Source: Aliarcobacter sp017996075
Lineage (GTDB): Bacteria; Campylobacterota; Campylobacteria; Campylobacterales; Arcobacteraceae
DNA length: 64,000 nt
Direction: 5' to 3' (one strand)
NCBI RefSeq assembly: GCF_051062515.1
Contig: NZ_JAMXEK010000003.1
The notes beneath the pieces were generated by a model. That model was given only the letters and a program-made list of their open reading frames with translations, had not been told where the DNA came from and ran no database searches. Position 1 is the first letter of the stretch. Every line of letters begins with the position of its first letter. Positions 49,793 through 58,221 of the stretch are shown here, piece after piece. Made by a program: the position numbers and the translations under genes.

Positions 49793-50807
49793 CTCTACTT
49801 CCAAATTTATAATCTTTTTTTGCCTTTTTACCTAAAATATCTTTTAAATATTTTGGATGAAGTCCATAAAAAGGTCTTACACTTTTAATATTCTCTTCAC
49901 TAAAAACTTCTCCCTCTTTTATATCTTTTGATACATATAAACTTCTTGCAAAACGACGCTGTTTTTCTCTTTTTTCATTTAGACTATAATCAACTCTTCC
50001 AAGTAACTTTTCAGTATCTCTAACAGCTTTTATCATCTCTTCAAACTCTTTTTTATCTAAAGAAAATACACTATCTACTCCACCAATATTTTTATTCAAA
50101 ATAAAATGTTTCTCTATTACTTTTGCACCTAAAGTAACTGCAACAACAGGCGCAATATGACCCATAGTATGGTCTGAAAATCCAACCTCAACACCAAAAG
50201 TATCTTTCATATTTGGTATTGTTTTTAAATTTGCTTCTTCTAGTGCTGCTGGATATTCACTTGTACATTTTAGTAGTATAATATTGTCATTTCCTACACT
50301 TTTACAAATATCTACAACATCTTGTATCTCATCAATAGTTGCAATACCTGTACTAATAATTATAGGTTTTTGTTTACTTGCAACATATCTTACAAGTTCA
50401 TAATCAGTTATTTCAAAAGAGGCTATTTTATATGCACTTGGATTAAATTGTTCAAGAAAATCAACTGCACTTTTATCAAAAGGTGTTGAAAAAATATCAA
50501 TATTTATGCTTCTAGCATAATCAAATAGCTCTTTGTGCCACTCCCACGGAGTGTAAGCCTGTTCATAAAGTTCATAAAGATTTTTTCCATCCCAAAGTGT
50601 TCCACCATCTATCATAAAATCAGGTTTTTTACTATTTAGTGTGATTGTATCTGCACGATAAGTTTGAAGTTTTATTACATTTGCGCCTATCTCTTTTGCA
50701 GCTTTTATTGTATCAAGTGCTGTTTGCAAACTTCCATTATGATTTGCGCTAAGCTCTGCAATTATATAAACTCCATCTTTTTCTAAATCAAAATTACCTA
50801 TTTTCAT
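49776..50807 (-). CDS. pseI: Pseudaminic acid synthase
   Basis: A 343-residue NeuB-family synthase condensing the hexose from PseG with phosphoenolpyruvate to give pseudaminic acid. It has IIAELSANHNGSLQTALDTI, VIKLQTYRADTITL, the PseI-typical IDGGTLWDGKNLYELYEQAY, FSTPFDKSAVDFLEQF, IISTGIATIDEIQ, and HKASL-equivalent VDSVFSLDKKEFEEM. A C-terminal SAF domain runs from about 285 (SLYVSKDIKEGEVFSEENIK). It starts two bases after pseG and overlaps the start of pseH. The W-D-G-x-x-L-Y-E-L-Y insertion separates it from LegI. Confidence 0.94.
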   Translation of the reverse strand: MKIGNFDLEKDGVYIIAELSANHNGSLQTALDTIKAAKEIGANVIKLQTYRADTITLNSKKPDFMIDGGTLWDGKNLYELYEQAYTPWEWHKELFDYARSINIDIFSTPFDKSAVDFLEQFNPSAYKIASFEITDYELVRYVASKQKPIIISTGIATIDEIQDVVDICKSVGNDNIILLKCTSEYPAALEEANLKTIPNMKDTFGVEVGFSDHTMGHIAPVVAVTLGAKVIEKHFILNKNIGGVDSVFSLDKKEFEEMIKAVRDTEKLLGRVDYSLNEKREKQRRFARSLYVSKDIKEGEVFSEENIKSVRPFYGLHPKYLKDILGKKAKKDYKFGSRVENSF

Positions 50808-50809
50808 AT

Positions 50810-51715
50810 TTACCTCTTTAAAAATAGTTTTATACTTTTTTTCAACTCTATTTTATCAAACTTTTTCATTGCAAAATACCCTTGTTTCTTTAAATATTTA
50901 TACATTTGGTTTTGATTTTTTGCAGTTTTTATAGTAATCATAGGTAAATCTAAATAAAAAATCTCATTTGCTGTAACACTTGGAGTTACAATTGAAAAAT
51001 CACTCTTGCTCATAAGTTTTGCAACTTCATTTGAATTTATTTGTAGATTTATCCACTTTTTATCTTTACAATACCCTTTTAGCTCTTCTAAATTTTTATT
51101 TGCTGTTGTAGTTACTAAATTTACTTTCAAAGATTTTTTAAACTTTTCTATTACTTTTAAAATTTTTATATTTAAATTTTTATGATCAGCTCCACCTAAG
51201 CCCAAAAATATTGTTTGATTTTTTTTCTTTACTCTCTTTTTGGCTTTTTTAGCTTTCAAAAACTCATCTCTTAAAAGTGTATATTTAGCTCCACATCGCA
51301 GTTCGCAATGCTTTGGCACTTTGTTTTTATATTTTTTTTCATTTGCATATATATTATGATTTAATAAAATATCACAAAAATGTTTTTCATAAGTATCATC
51401 TAAAACAAAAAAATTTAAACTTGAGTTATCTTCTTTTAATTTTTTTTCAAAATTATAATCTATATTATAATTATCAATTATTACCATATCAATATTTAGT
51501 TTTTTTATTAAATCATTTAACTCTTCAAAATCATTTGATTTTAAAAGCTCTATTTTATACCCAGCTTCAATAATTTTATGATTTATATTTCCAACTAAAT
51601 CTTGTGTAGCAAAAATGATATTTTTATTTTTATATTGTTTAGCCAAAACTAAATCTCTCATAATATGTCCAGTTCCAATATATGAAGATGAATCAGCTCT
51701 TATTAAAATATTCAT
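50810..51715 (-). CDS. pseG: UDP-diacetamido-trideoxy-altropyranose hydrolase PseG
   Basis: A 301-residue GT-B-like hydrolase that removes UDP from the diacetamido sugar before the PseI step. It has ILIRADSSSYIGTGHIMRDL (residues 3-22, with the catalytic His in GTGHIMR), DMVIIDNYNIDY, NFFVLDDTYEKHFCDILLNH, and IFLGLGGADHKNLNIKIL. The late SIVTPSVTANEIFYLDLPMI is the donor-binding loop. The length is slightly above C. jejuni PseG. It overlaps pseF by four bases. An N-terminal GNAT fusion, present in some species, is absent here because pseH is a separate gene. Confidence 0.93.
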   Translation of the reverse strand: MNILIRADSSSYIGTGHIMRDLVLAKQYKNKNIIFATQDLVGNINHKIIEAGYKIELLKSNDFEELNDLIKKLNIDMVIIDNYNIDYNFEKKLKEDNSSLNFFVLDDTYEKHFCDILLNHNIYANEKKYKNKVPKHCELRCGAKYTLLRDEFLKAKKAKKRVKKKNQTIFLGLGGADHKNLNIKILKVIEKFKKSLKVNLVTTTANKNLEELKGYCKDKKWINLQINSNEVAKLMSKSDFSIVTPSVTANEIFYLDLPMITIKTAKNQNQMYKYLKKQGYFAMKKFDKIELKKSIKLFLKR

Positions 51716-52413
51716 TTTAACTCTTTTTGTATAGCTTCATACATATATTCAGCTCTAGTCCAATCTTCAAGCGTATCAATATCTTGAACTAAATATCTAG
51801 GAAGAACTATAGAAATACTATCTTTACCAAATATAATCTCATCTGATTTTACATTTAAATTTGTCCAATAAAATTGTCCAGCATCTTGGTAGGCTTCTTC
51901 TAAATCTTGACTTCGTTTAGAAAAATTTTCTGGCCAAAACATTTCACATCTTTCATCTTTTGTTATTTTAAAAGTTCTTTGAATAGGAAATGGCATAGAG
52001 GTACAAGAAAAAGCATTTCTTGCATTTGAATTTTTTAATTTTTCGTAAGCTTCAATTAGATATTTCTCTTGCAAAAATGGAGCCGTTGCATAGATTGTAC
52101 ATATGAAATCTATTTTTTCACCATTTTGTTTTAAAAGCTTTATTGCATGATTTACAACAGCACCTGTTCCTGTAAAATCATCACTCAGCTCTTTTGGTCT
52201 TAAAAATGGAACATCTGCCCCATAACTTCTAGCAATTTTTGCTATCTCTTCATCATCTGTTGAAACAATAACTTTAGAAAAAAGTTTTGATTTTATAGCA
52301 GATTCAATACTATAAGCAATAAGAGGTTTCCCATAAAATAGCTTTATGTTTTTTTTGGGAATTCTTTTGCTTCCACCTCTTGCTGGAATAATCGCCACAC
52401 AACTATTTTGCAT
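51712..52413 (-). CDS. pseF: CMP-pseudaminic acid synthetase
   Basis: A 233-residue cytidylyltransferase. It has AIIPARGGSKRIPKKNIKLF, KVIVSTDDEEIAKIA, FICTIYATAPFLQEKYL with the PseF-type T-A-P-F, and KRSQDLEEAYQDAGQFYW, the pseudaminate subgroup signature. The start is set at 52413 because AGGAGG (52419-52424) lies five bases upstream; a start 12 codons earlier would run deeper into the AlbA_2-type gene. It overlaps that gene by 11 bases and pseG by four. LegF in this window is the paralogue for legionaminic acid. Confidence 0.93.
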   Translation of the reverse strand: MQNSCVAIIPARGGSKRIPKKNIKLFYGKPLIAYSIESAIKSKLFSKVIVSTDDEEIAKIARSYGADVPFLRPKELSDDFTGTGAVVNHAIKLLKQNGEKIDFICTIYATAPFLQEKYLIEAYEKLKNSNARNAFSCTSMPFPIQRTFKITKDERCEMFWPENFSKRSQDLEEAYQDAGQFYWTNLNVKSDEIIFGKDSISIVLPRYLVQDIDTLEDWTRAEYMYEAIQKELK

Positions 52414-53764
52414 AGTATCCTCCTGTTTTTTTACTTCCTTTATACTCAATAAGATTTTTATCTTTTAACTCTTTAACTTGCCTTTGAACTGTTCTTAGAG
52501 GAATATTTGATTTATTACTTATTTCAACTGCACTTAGACCACTGTTTTTAGAAATAATTTCAAATAACATATTTATACCGCCATTTATACCGCCATTTAT
52601 ACCGCCATTTATACCGCCATTTATACCGCCATTTATACCGCCATCTACTATTTCATTTTCAACTCTTTTATAAAAAGTAGTTCTTACAGCCTCCCACTCA
52701 TACTCAAAAGTAGGTGCTGGCAGACCATATTCTAAACATTCATTTATAATATTTATAGTTCCCTTTCCCCAATTTTCAATAAATCCACACTTATAAAAAA
52801 CAGATGCCATAGTTGGATTAAATGGTTTTGATTGATGTGGTTTATCAAATTTTTCAATTGGAACTTCTGGATTTAAAGTTGCTCCATTATAAAGCACAAG
52901 TTTATCATCATAAACTCTTATTTGCAGATTTGAAGTATTGGTATAGTCTCTATGAATCAAAGCATTGATAACAGCTTCTCGTAAAGCTTCAAAAGGATAC
53001 TCTAGTTTTTCTCTTCTATGAGCACCTTCATAAGATATATATGCTTTTAGATATTTAAGTCTTAAAATATCAAGTATCATATCCACTTGATTTATCAAAT
53101 TTCCCTCTATAATATCGCTGCTTTGAATATCTGTTTCACTTAAAAATCTTCCTATTTTTGAGTGCGATTGAATATAATATTTCTGTGGATTTTTGGCAAA
53201 AAGTAAAATAGCAGCTCTTTTTAGATAATTTCCATCATATAGATTTAATTTTCGTAAAAGATCTTCTAAATTATCTTCATTTACAATATCAGGAACTCTA
53301 TCTTTTGCTAGTTTTTTAAACTTTTCAATAGTTTTTAAATCTATCTCTTCTAAAGTAAATCTCTCTTCAGCAACATCATCCCAAGTTTTACCATATTTTT
53401 TTAGTAAAAAGTTTGTAAGATTTCCACCATTTAACTCTATTGTGTTACTTCCACTTCTTATATAAAATTTACCATTATATGAAATTGGTGCATATGTTTT
53501 ATTCACTTTTATCTCTAAATAGTTTTTAGTATCTGAATTTTTTATAGAAATATCTACGACTAATCCCAAACGATTATTTATCTTATTTGGAAGAATTTCA
53601 AGTAACTCTTCAATATTTTCAACACCTAGAATCACTGCATCATCATTCAAACCAATATACAAAACACCACCTTCACTGTTTGCAAATGCACAAATAGTTC
53701 TTAGGTATTCATCTTTCCATATTTGTTTAAACTCAACAGTTTGAGACTCTAAAAGTTGTTCCAT
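52403..53764 (-). CDS. AlbA_2-type ATP-binding transcriptional regulator-like protein (guest gene)
   Basis: A 453-residue multidomain protein. The N-terminal AlbA_2/Schlafen-like domain (about 1-120) has QTVEFKQIWKDEYLRTICAF, NSEGGVLYIGLNDDAVILGV and NGKFYIRSGSNTIELNG. A HATPase-like domain (about 245-360) has LREAVINALIHRDYTNTSNL and GFIENWGKGTINIINEC. A run of six GGIN units and a winged-helix end (SGLSAVEISNKSNIPLRTVQ) follow. Such proteins are common singletons of unclear role, thought to regulate transcription or act in defence. It lies between pseC and pseF: it begins right after the pseC stop, and its last codons contain the pseF ribosome site. Confidence 0.86.
   Translation of the reverse strand: MEQLLESQTVEFKQIWKDEYLRTICAFANSEGGVLYIGLNDDAVILGVENIEELLEILPNKINNRLGLVVDISIKNSDTKNYLEIKVNKTYAPISYNGKFYIRSGSNTIELNGGNLTNFLLKKYGKTWDDVAEERFTLEEIDLKTIEKFKKLAKDRVPDIVNEDNLEDLLRKLNLYDGNYLKRAAILLFAKNPQKYYIQSHSKIGRFLSETDIQSSDIIEGNLINQVDMILDILRLKYLKAYISYEGAHRREKLEYPFEALREAVINALIHRDYTNTSNLQIRVYDDKLVLYNGATLNPEVPIEKFDKPHQSKPFNPTMASVFYKCGFIENWGKGTINIINECLEYGLPAPTFEYEWEAVRTTFYKRVENEIVDGGINGGINGGINGGINGGINGGINMLFEIISKNSGLSAVEISNKSNIPLRTVQRQVKELKDKNLIEYKGSKKTGGYYAK
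52419..52424 (-). promoter_or_regulatory. Ribosome-binding site of pseF inside the guest gene
   Basis: AGGAGG, the best Shine-Dalgarno match in this part of the window, lies within the codons for the T-G-G-Y segment near the end of the AlbA_2-type protein, five bases before the pseF ATG at 52413. It fixes the pseF start. Confidence 0.8.
52571..52642 (-). repeat. Six tandem 12-base units coding GGIN
   Basis: Six identical copies of a 12-base unit (GGCGGTATAAAT on the coding strand) encode Gly-Gly-Ile-Asn repeats between the HATPase-like and winged-helix domains. The unit is a multiple of three, so copy-number change lengthens or shortens a linker without shifting frame. Similar tetrapeptide repeats are known in other AlbA_2-type proteins. 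Confidence 0.95.
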
Positions 53765-54892
53765 CTATTTTAGAACCTCTAGAAGACTTTTTATCACATA
53801 ATGTTGTTCATCATCATTTAATAATGGATACATTGGAAGTGAAAAACACTCTTCATAATATTTATCCATAATAGATGTATTTTCATCTCCATATCCAAAA
53901 GATTTATAATATGGCTGTTTATTTATAGGAATATAGTGAAGCTGAAGTCCTATATTTTTCTCTCTCATTTTATTAAAAAGTTCTATTTTAGAGATATTTA
54001 ATTTTGAAAAATCAACTTTTACAACAAAAAGATGATAAGATGAGTTCTTAGTAAAACTATAAAGTGGTTTTACAACAGTATTTAAAAAAGCTTTATCATA
54101 CTTTAAAGCTATCTCTTTTCTTCTTTTTATAAAACTATCCAATTTTTTTAATTGACTAATACCCAAAGCAGCCTGCATATCTGTGATTCTATAATTAAAT
54201 CCTAAAGAGTGCATCTCATAGTACCAAGGAGCAAAGTCTGGCAATCTTTTTATTCCATGAGCTCTTAGCTGTAGTAATTTTTCATAAATCTCATTATAGT
54301 TTGTAGTAACGGCTCCACCCTCTCCTGTTGTTATATGTTTTACTGGATGAAAAGACAAGATACTACAATCACTATTTTCACAGCTTCCAGCTTTTATATC
54401 TTCAAATTTAGCACCTAAAGAGTGAGCACAATCTTCTAATATTTTTATATTATAAGTATCTTTTAGATATTTTAATTTTTTCTGATTTACTGGATTTCCA
54501 CTAAAATGAACTACATATATAGCTTTTATTGAGCTATCTTTTTTTAGCTCCTCTTCACACAAATCTAAATCTATATTTCCATCTTCTTTAATATCCACAA
54601 ATATTGGCTTAGCTTCAACATATAAAATACTATTTGATGTTGCTACAAATGAATTTGGAGTGGTTATTACTTTATCACCTTTGTTTAATAAAACTAAAGA
54701 AGCTAAGTGAAGTGCTGCTGTTCCGTTTGCTACAGCTACACAATATTTTGCATTTGTATATTTACAAAGTTCATTTTCAAACTCTTTTATTTTTGGACCA
54801 GTTGTTAAAAAGTCCGATTTTAAAATCTCAACAACACTATTTATATCATCTTCATCAATAGTCTGTTTTCCGTAAGGAATAAAATCCATCAT
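53765..54892 (-). CDS. pseC: UDP-4-amino-4,6-dideoxy-AltNAc aminotransferase PseC
   Basis: A 375-residue DegT-type aminotransferase giving the 4-amino sugar in pseudaminic acid synthesis. It has FIPYGKQTIDEDDINSVVEI (PseC-typical N-terminus), VAVANGTAALHLASLVLL, ILEDCAHSLGAKFEDIKAG, and SFHPVKHITTGEGGAVTT with the PLP Lys. MHSLGFNYRITDMQAALGIS is also characteristic. It overlaps the pseB stop by four bases. In other Campylobacterota pseB and pseC are usually followed by other pse genes; here the AlbA_2-type gene intervenes before pseF. Confidence 0.94.
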   Translation of the reverse strand: MMDFIPYGKQTIDEDDINSVVEILKSDFLTTGPKIKEFENELCKYTNAKYCVAVANGTAALHLASLVLLNKGDKVITTPNSFVATSNSILYVEAKPIFVDIKEDGNIDLDLCEEELKKDSSIKAIYVVHFSGNPVNQKKLKYLKDTYNIKILEDCAHSLGAKFEDIKAGSCENSDCSILSFHPVKHITTGEGGAVTTNYNEIYEKLLQLRAHGIKRLPDFAPWYYEMHSLGFNYRITDMQAALGISQLKKLDSFIKRRKEIALKYDKAFLNTVVKPLYSFTKNSSYHLFVVKVDFSKLNISKIELFNKMREKNIGLQLHYIPINKQPYYKSFGYGDENTSIMDKYYEECFSLPMYPLLNDDEQHYVIKSLLEVLK

Positions 54893-55881
54893 ACTTTATC
54901 AACCATTTTTAAAAACTCTTCACTACTTAACCACTGCTTATTATTCCCAGAGTTATACTCAAACCCTTGAGCTACTGGAACTCCTACTTCACCTAAAAGA
55001 TTTTTTGAAAAATCTGTTCCACTTGTAAATTTAATAGTTGGTTTTATTACATAATGATTTTCAAACTCTAAAGTTAAGTGGCTATCATCTGCTGGGCACA
55101 TAATCTCATGAAGTTTTTCACCTGCTCTTATTCCAATAATCTTATGAGGTAAATTTGGAGCTAAAGCTTTTGCCATATCAACTATTTTCATAGATGGAAT
55201 TTTTGGTACAAAAATCTCTCCACCTTGCATTCTTTCGAAATTTTTTAAAACAAAATTTACACCATCTTCAAGTGTTATAAAAAATCTTGTCATTCTCTCA
55301 TCTGTTATTGGAAGCTCTTTTGCACCTTCACAGATTATTTTTTTGAAAAAAGGAACAACAGAACCCCTACTTCCTACAACATTGCCATATCTTACAACTG
55401 AAAATTTTATATCACTTTTTCCAACTAAATTATTTGCAGCAACAAAAAGCTTATCACTAGCCAATTTTGTAGCACCATAAAGATTTACAGGATTTGCAGC
55501 CTTGTCAGTTGAAAGGGCTATTACTCTTTTTACACCATTTTCTAAAGCTGCTTCAATTACATTTTGAGCACCATCAATATTTGTTTTAATACACTCCATA
55601 GGATTGTATTCAGCTATTGGAACATGTTTTAAAGCAGCTGCATGAATTATAAAATCAACATCTTTAGTTGCTTGTTTTAATCTTTGATTATCTCTTACAT
55701 CCCCTATAAAATATCTCATACATTTAGCACTGAAATCTTGAGCCATCTCATACTGTTTTAACTCATCTCTACTAAAAATAATTACCTTATTTGGTTTATA
55801 TTTTTTTAACAAAATATCAGTATATTTTTTACCAAAACTACCAGTTCCACCAGTTATAAGTATATTTTTTCCGTTAAACAT
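54889..55881 (-). CDS. pseB: UDP-GlcNAc 4,6-dehydratase (inverting) PseB
   Basis: A 330-residue extended SDR catalysing the first step of pseudaminic acid synthesis: C4 oxidation, C6 dehydration and C5 inversion of UDP-GlcNAc. It has NILITGGTGSFGKKYTDILL, FSRDELKQYEMAQDF, HAAALKHVPIAEYNPMECIK, and LSTDKAANPVNLYGATKLAS with the catalytic Asp, Lys and Tyr. In contrast to LegB in this window, the Tyr is kept. It is the first gene of the pse operon and divergent from the small ORF before recA; the 106-base gap should hold the pse promoter. Confidence 0.95.
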   Translation of the reverse strand: MFNGKNILITGGTGSFGKKYTDILLKKYKPNKVIIFSRDELKQYEMAQDFSAKCMRYFIGDVRDNQRLKQATKDVDFIIHAAALKHVPIAEYNPMECIKTNIDGAQNVIEAALENGVKRVIALSTDKAANPVNLYGATKLASDKLFVAANNLVGKSDIKFSVVRYGNVVGSRGSVVPFFKKIICEGAKELPITDERMTRFFITLEDGVNFVLKNFERMQGGEIFVPKIPSMKIVDMAKALAPNLPHKIIGIRAGEKLHEIMCPADDSHLTLEFENHYVIKPTIKFTSGTDFSKNLLGEVGVPVAQGFEYNSGNNKQWLSSEEFLKMVDKV

Positions 55882-55987
55882 ATTTTTGCCTCAAGTGTAA
55901 ATTAGTTTCTATTTTATCGAAAATTGGATTTATTTAATATTTTATTAAATTATGCAATAATAGATTTATATTTTTAGAGGAAAAAAA

Positions 55988-56176
55988 ATGAATGAAGTTA
56001 TCCCTGATGATATTTTAAAAATACAAAAAAAACTTGCATCTTTTGAAAAAGACTCAAGGAATTACAAAAAATATACAAAGATATTAGCAAAACATATAAA
56101 AACTCATACTATGCAAAAAAGAGTAAACTCCCATATAAAAGTAATTGAAACAGTACAAACTTTAAATGAAGAGTAA
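55988..56176 (+). CDS. Small basic hypothetical protein upstream of recA
   Basis: A 62-residue Lys-rich, helix-forming protein: IPDDILKIQKKLASFEKDSR, then YKKYTKILAKHIKTHTMQKR and HIKVIETVQTLNEE. It has no motif I recognise. AGAGG lies at good distance before the ATG, and an A/T-rich -10-like CAATAAT precedes it by about 35 bases, so it is probably a real gene. It is 95 bases upstream of recA, which has its own promoter. It could bind nucleic acid or a protein partner by its charge, but this is only a guess. Confidence 0.65.
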   Translation: MNEVIPDDILKIQKKLASFEKDSRNYKKYTKILAKHIKTHTMQKRVNSHIKVIETVQTLNEE

Positions 56177-56220
56177 AAATATTGCAATTTGACATATTTT
56201 TAATAACTTTTAAAAATTTG

Positions 56221-56229
56221 TGCTAAAAT
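56221..56229 (+). promoter_or_regulatory. Extended -10 promoter of recA
   Basis: TGCTAAAAT forms an extended -10 (TGn then TAAAAT) about 43 bases before the recA ATG. An upstream TTGACA is too far away to be its -35. No LexA-like operator palindrome was seen. Confidence 0.4.
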
Positions 56230-56271
56230 TTCAAAATAAATAAACAAAAGAAAACTAAAAAAGGAAATAAT

Positions 56272-57321
56272 ATGGATGAAAATCAAAAAAAATCACTTGA
56301 ACTAGCAATTAAACAAATAGACAAAGCTTTTGGAAAAGGAACACTTATTAGACTGGGAGACAAAGAGGTAATTCCAACTGAAGCTATTAGTACAGGTTCT
56401 CTTGGTCTTGACTTAGCTTTAGGAGTTGGAGGATTGCCAAAAGGAAGAGTTATTGAAATATATGGACCTGAAAGTTCTGGAAAAACAACTTTAACTCTTC
56501 ACGCAATTGCAGAAGCTCAAAAAGCAGGAGGTGTATGTGCATTTATTGATGCAGAGCATGCTTTAGATGTAGGATATGCAAAAAATTTAGGTGTTGATAC
56601 TGATAATTTACTTGTTTCTCAACCAGATTTTGGAGAACAAGCTTTAGAAATACTTGAAACTGTTATTAGAAGTGGAGCTGTTGATTTAGTTGTAATTGAT
56701 TCAGTTGCAGCACTTACTCCAAAAGTAGAAATTGATGGTGATATGGATGACCAACAAGTTGGTGTTCAAGCTAGACTTATGAGTAAGGCTTTAAGAAAAA
56801 TTACTGGACTTTTAAGCAAAATGAACTGTACAGTTATTTTTATTAATCAAATAAGAATGAAAATTGGGATGACAGGATATGGAAGCCCTGAAACAACAAC
56901 AGGTGGAAATGCACTTAAATTTTACTCAAGCGTAAGACTAGATATTAGAAGAATTGCAACACTAAAACAGGGTGAAAATTCGATTGGAAATAGAGCAAAA
57001 GTTAAAGTTGTAAAAAATAAAGTTGCAGCTCCATTTAAACAAGCTGAATTTGATATTATGTTTGGAGAGGGTATTTCTAAAACAGGTGAGCTTGTTGATT
57101 ATGGTGTTAAACTTGATATTATTGATAAAGCTGGAGCTTGGTTTAGTTATGGTGATACAAAAATAGGTCAAGGAAGAGAAAACTCAAAAATTTTCTTAAG
57201 AGATAATCCAGCTATTGCAAAAGAGATAGAAGATAAAATTTTAAACTCAATGGGAATAAATGATGCAATAATAACAGGAACTATAGAAAGTGAAGATGAC
57301 GCATCTTCTTTAGATGACTAA
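56272..57321 (+). CDS. recA: Recombinase RecA
   Basis: A 349-residue RecA, the strand-exchange ATPase of homologous recombination. Walker A is GPESSGKTTL (near 64-73), Walker B LVVIDSVAAL, and loop 1 is VDGDMDDQQVGVQARLMS-like. Loop 2 is MTGYGSPETTTGGNALKFYS, followed by KVVKNKVAAPFKQAEFDIMF. The acidic C-terminal tail (SEDDASSLDD) is typical. AAGGAAATAAT precedes the ATG. It has its own promoter and ends in a hairpin shared with bioB. It marks the boundary between the glycan island and the core chromosome. Confidence 0.98.
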   Translation: MDENQKKSLELAIKQIDKAFGKGTLIRLGDKEVIPTEAISTGSLGLDLALGVGGLPKGRVIEIYGPESSGKTTLTLHAIAEAQKAGGVCAFIDAEHALDVGYAKNLGVDTDNLLVSQPDFGEQALEILETVIRSGAVDLVVIDSVAALTPKVEIDGDMDDQQVGVQARLMSKALRKITGLLSKMNCTVIFINQIRMKIGMTGYGSPETTTGGNALKFYSSVRLDIRRIATLKQGENSIGNRAKVKVVKNKVAAPFKQAEFDIMFGEGISKTGELVDYGVKLDIIDKAGAWFSYGDTKIGQGRENSKIFLRDNPAIAKEIEDKILNSMGINDAIITGTIESEDDASSLDD

Positions 57322-57346
57322 TTTTTATAAAATAAAAAATTAATCA

Positions 57347-57377
57347 AATAAATAAAGGCTTAAAGCCCTTATTTATT
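57347..57377. terminator. Bidirectional terminator between recA and bioB
   Basis: A 14-pair stem with one mismatch (57347-57360 with 57364-57377, TAA loop) and a GGCT/AGCC core lies between the convergent recA and bioB genes. It is flanked by A/T runs on both sides and overlaps the bioB stop codon. Confidence 0.75.
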
Positions 57378-58221
57378 GATGACAAGCAAAAGCTATTTCA
57401 TATCCTAAAGCTGTAACAGCTTTTATATCATCTTCAGCACTTGCTCCTCCAGTTGTCAAATAATCTCCAACAACTAAAGCATTTGCACCATGTTTAAATA
57501 CATCGTACTGATTTTCTCCAAACATCAACTCTCTACCACCTGCAATCATTAACATTTGATTTGGTAAATAACTTCTTGTTAATTCAACTAATTTAAAAGC
57601 TTCCTCTTTTGATAAAGGATTCTTTACCAAAGGAAGTGCTTCATTTGGATGAAAAAAGTTAATTGGTACAGACATTGGCTCTAAAGAAGCAATTGATTCA
57701 AGCATAGAAACTCTGTTAGCTTGTGTTTCTCCAAGACCAAAAATTCCACCTGTACATAAATATAATCCAGCTTTTTTTGCATCCAAACAAGTGTTATATC
57801 TATCATCCCATGAATGAGTTGTACAAATTTCACTATAAAACTCTCTTGCTGTTTCAAGATTGTGGTTGTAATTTTCAATTCCATGTTTTTTTAACTCTTT
57901 TAACTGCTCATAAGTTGCAATTCCATTGCAAGCGATTAATGAAATATCTGGAACGGCTTTATGTACAGCATCAGCAGCTCTACAAACATAATCTAATCTT
58001 TTATCATCAAGCCCTGTTCCAGCTGTTACCAAACAAAACCCAACAGCTTTGTTTTCTCTAGCTTTTTTTGCTTCTAGAACTATCTCTTCAATCTCTTTTC
58101 TTCTATATCTTTGTATATCTGCTTTATACTTTACACTTTGTGTACAAAATTTACAATCTTCATTACAAGTTCCGCTTTCAATATTTGAAATTGCACATAA
58201 ATATATTTGATTACTGCTCAT
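57373..58221 (-). CDS. bioB: Biotin synthase
   Basis: A 282-residue radical-SAM enzyme inserting sulfur into dethiobiotin. The [4Fe-4S] motif C-N-E-D-C-K-F-C (19-26, C-x3-C-x2-C) is followed by TQSVKYKADIQRY. Later parts include CLVTAGTGLDDKRLDYV, NHNLETAREFYSEICTTHSW, GGIFGLGETQANRVSMLESI, and the FHPNEALP / AGGRELMF segments binding the [2Fe-2S] cluster and substrate. The length is near the short form found in Campylobacterota, about 40 residues below E. coli BioB. Its start overlaps the end of the phosphodiesterase gene by 11 bases. Confidence 0.95.
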   Translation of the reverse strand: MSSNQIYLCAISNIESGTCNEDCKFCTQSVKYKADIQRYRRKEIEEIVLEAKKARENKAVGFCLVTAGTGLDDKRLDYVCRAADAVHKAVPDISLIACNGIATYEQLKELKKHGIENYNHNLETAREFYSEICTTHSWDDRYNTCLDAKKAGLYLCTGGIFGLGETQANRVSMLESIASLEPMSVPINFFHPNEALPLVKNPLSKEEAFKLVELTRSYLPNQMLMIAGGRELMFGENQYDVFKHGANALVVGDYLTTGGASAEDDIKAVTALGYEIAFACHQ

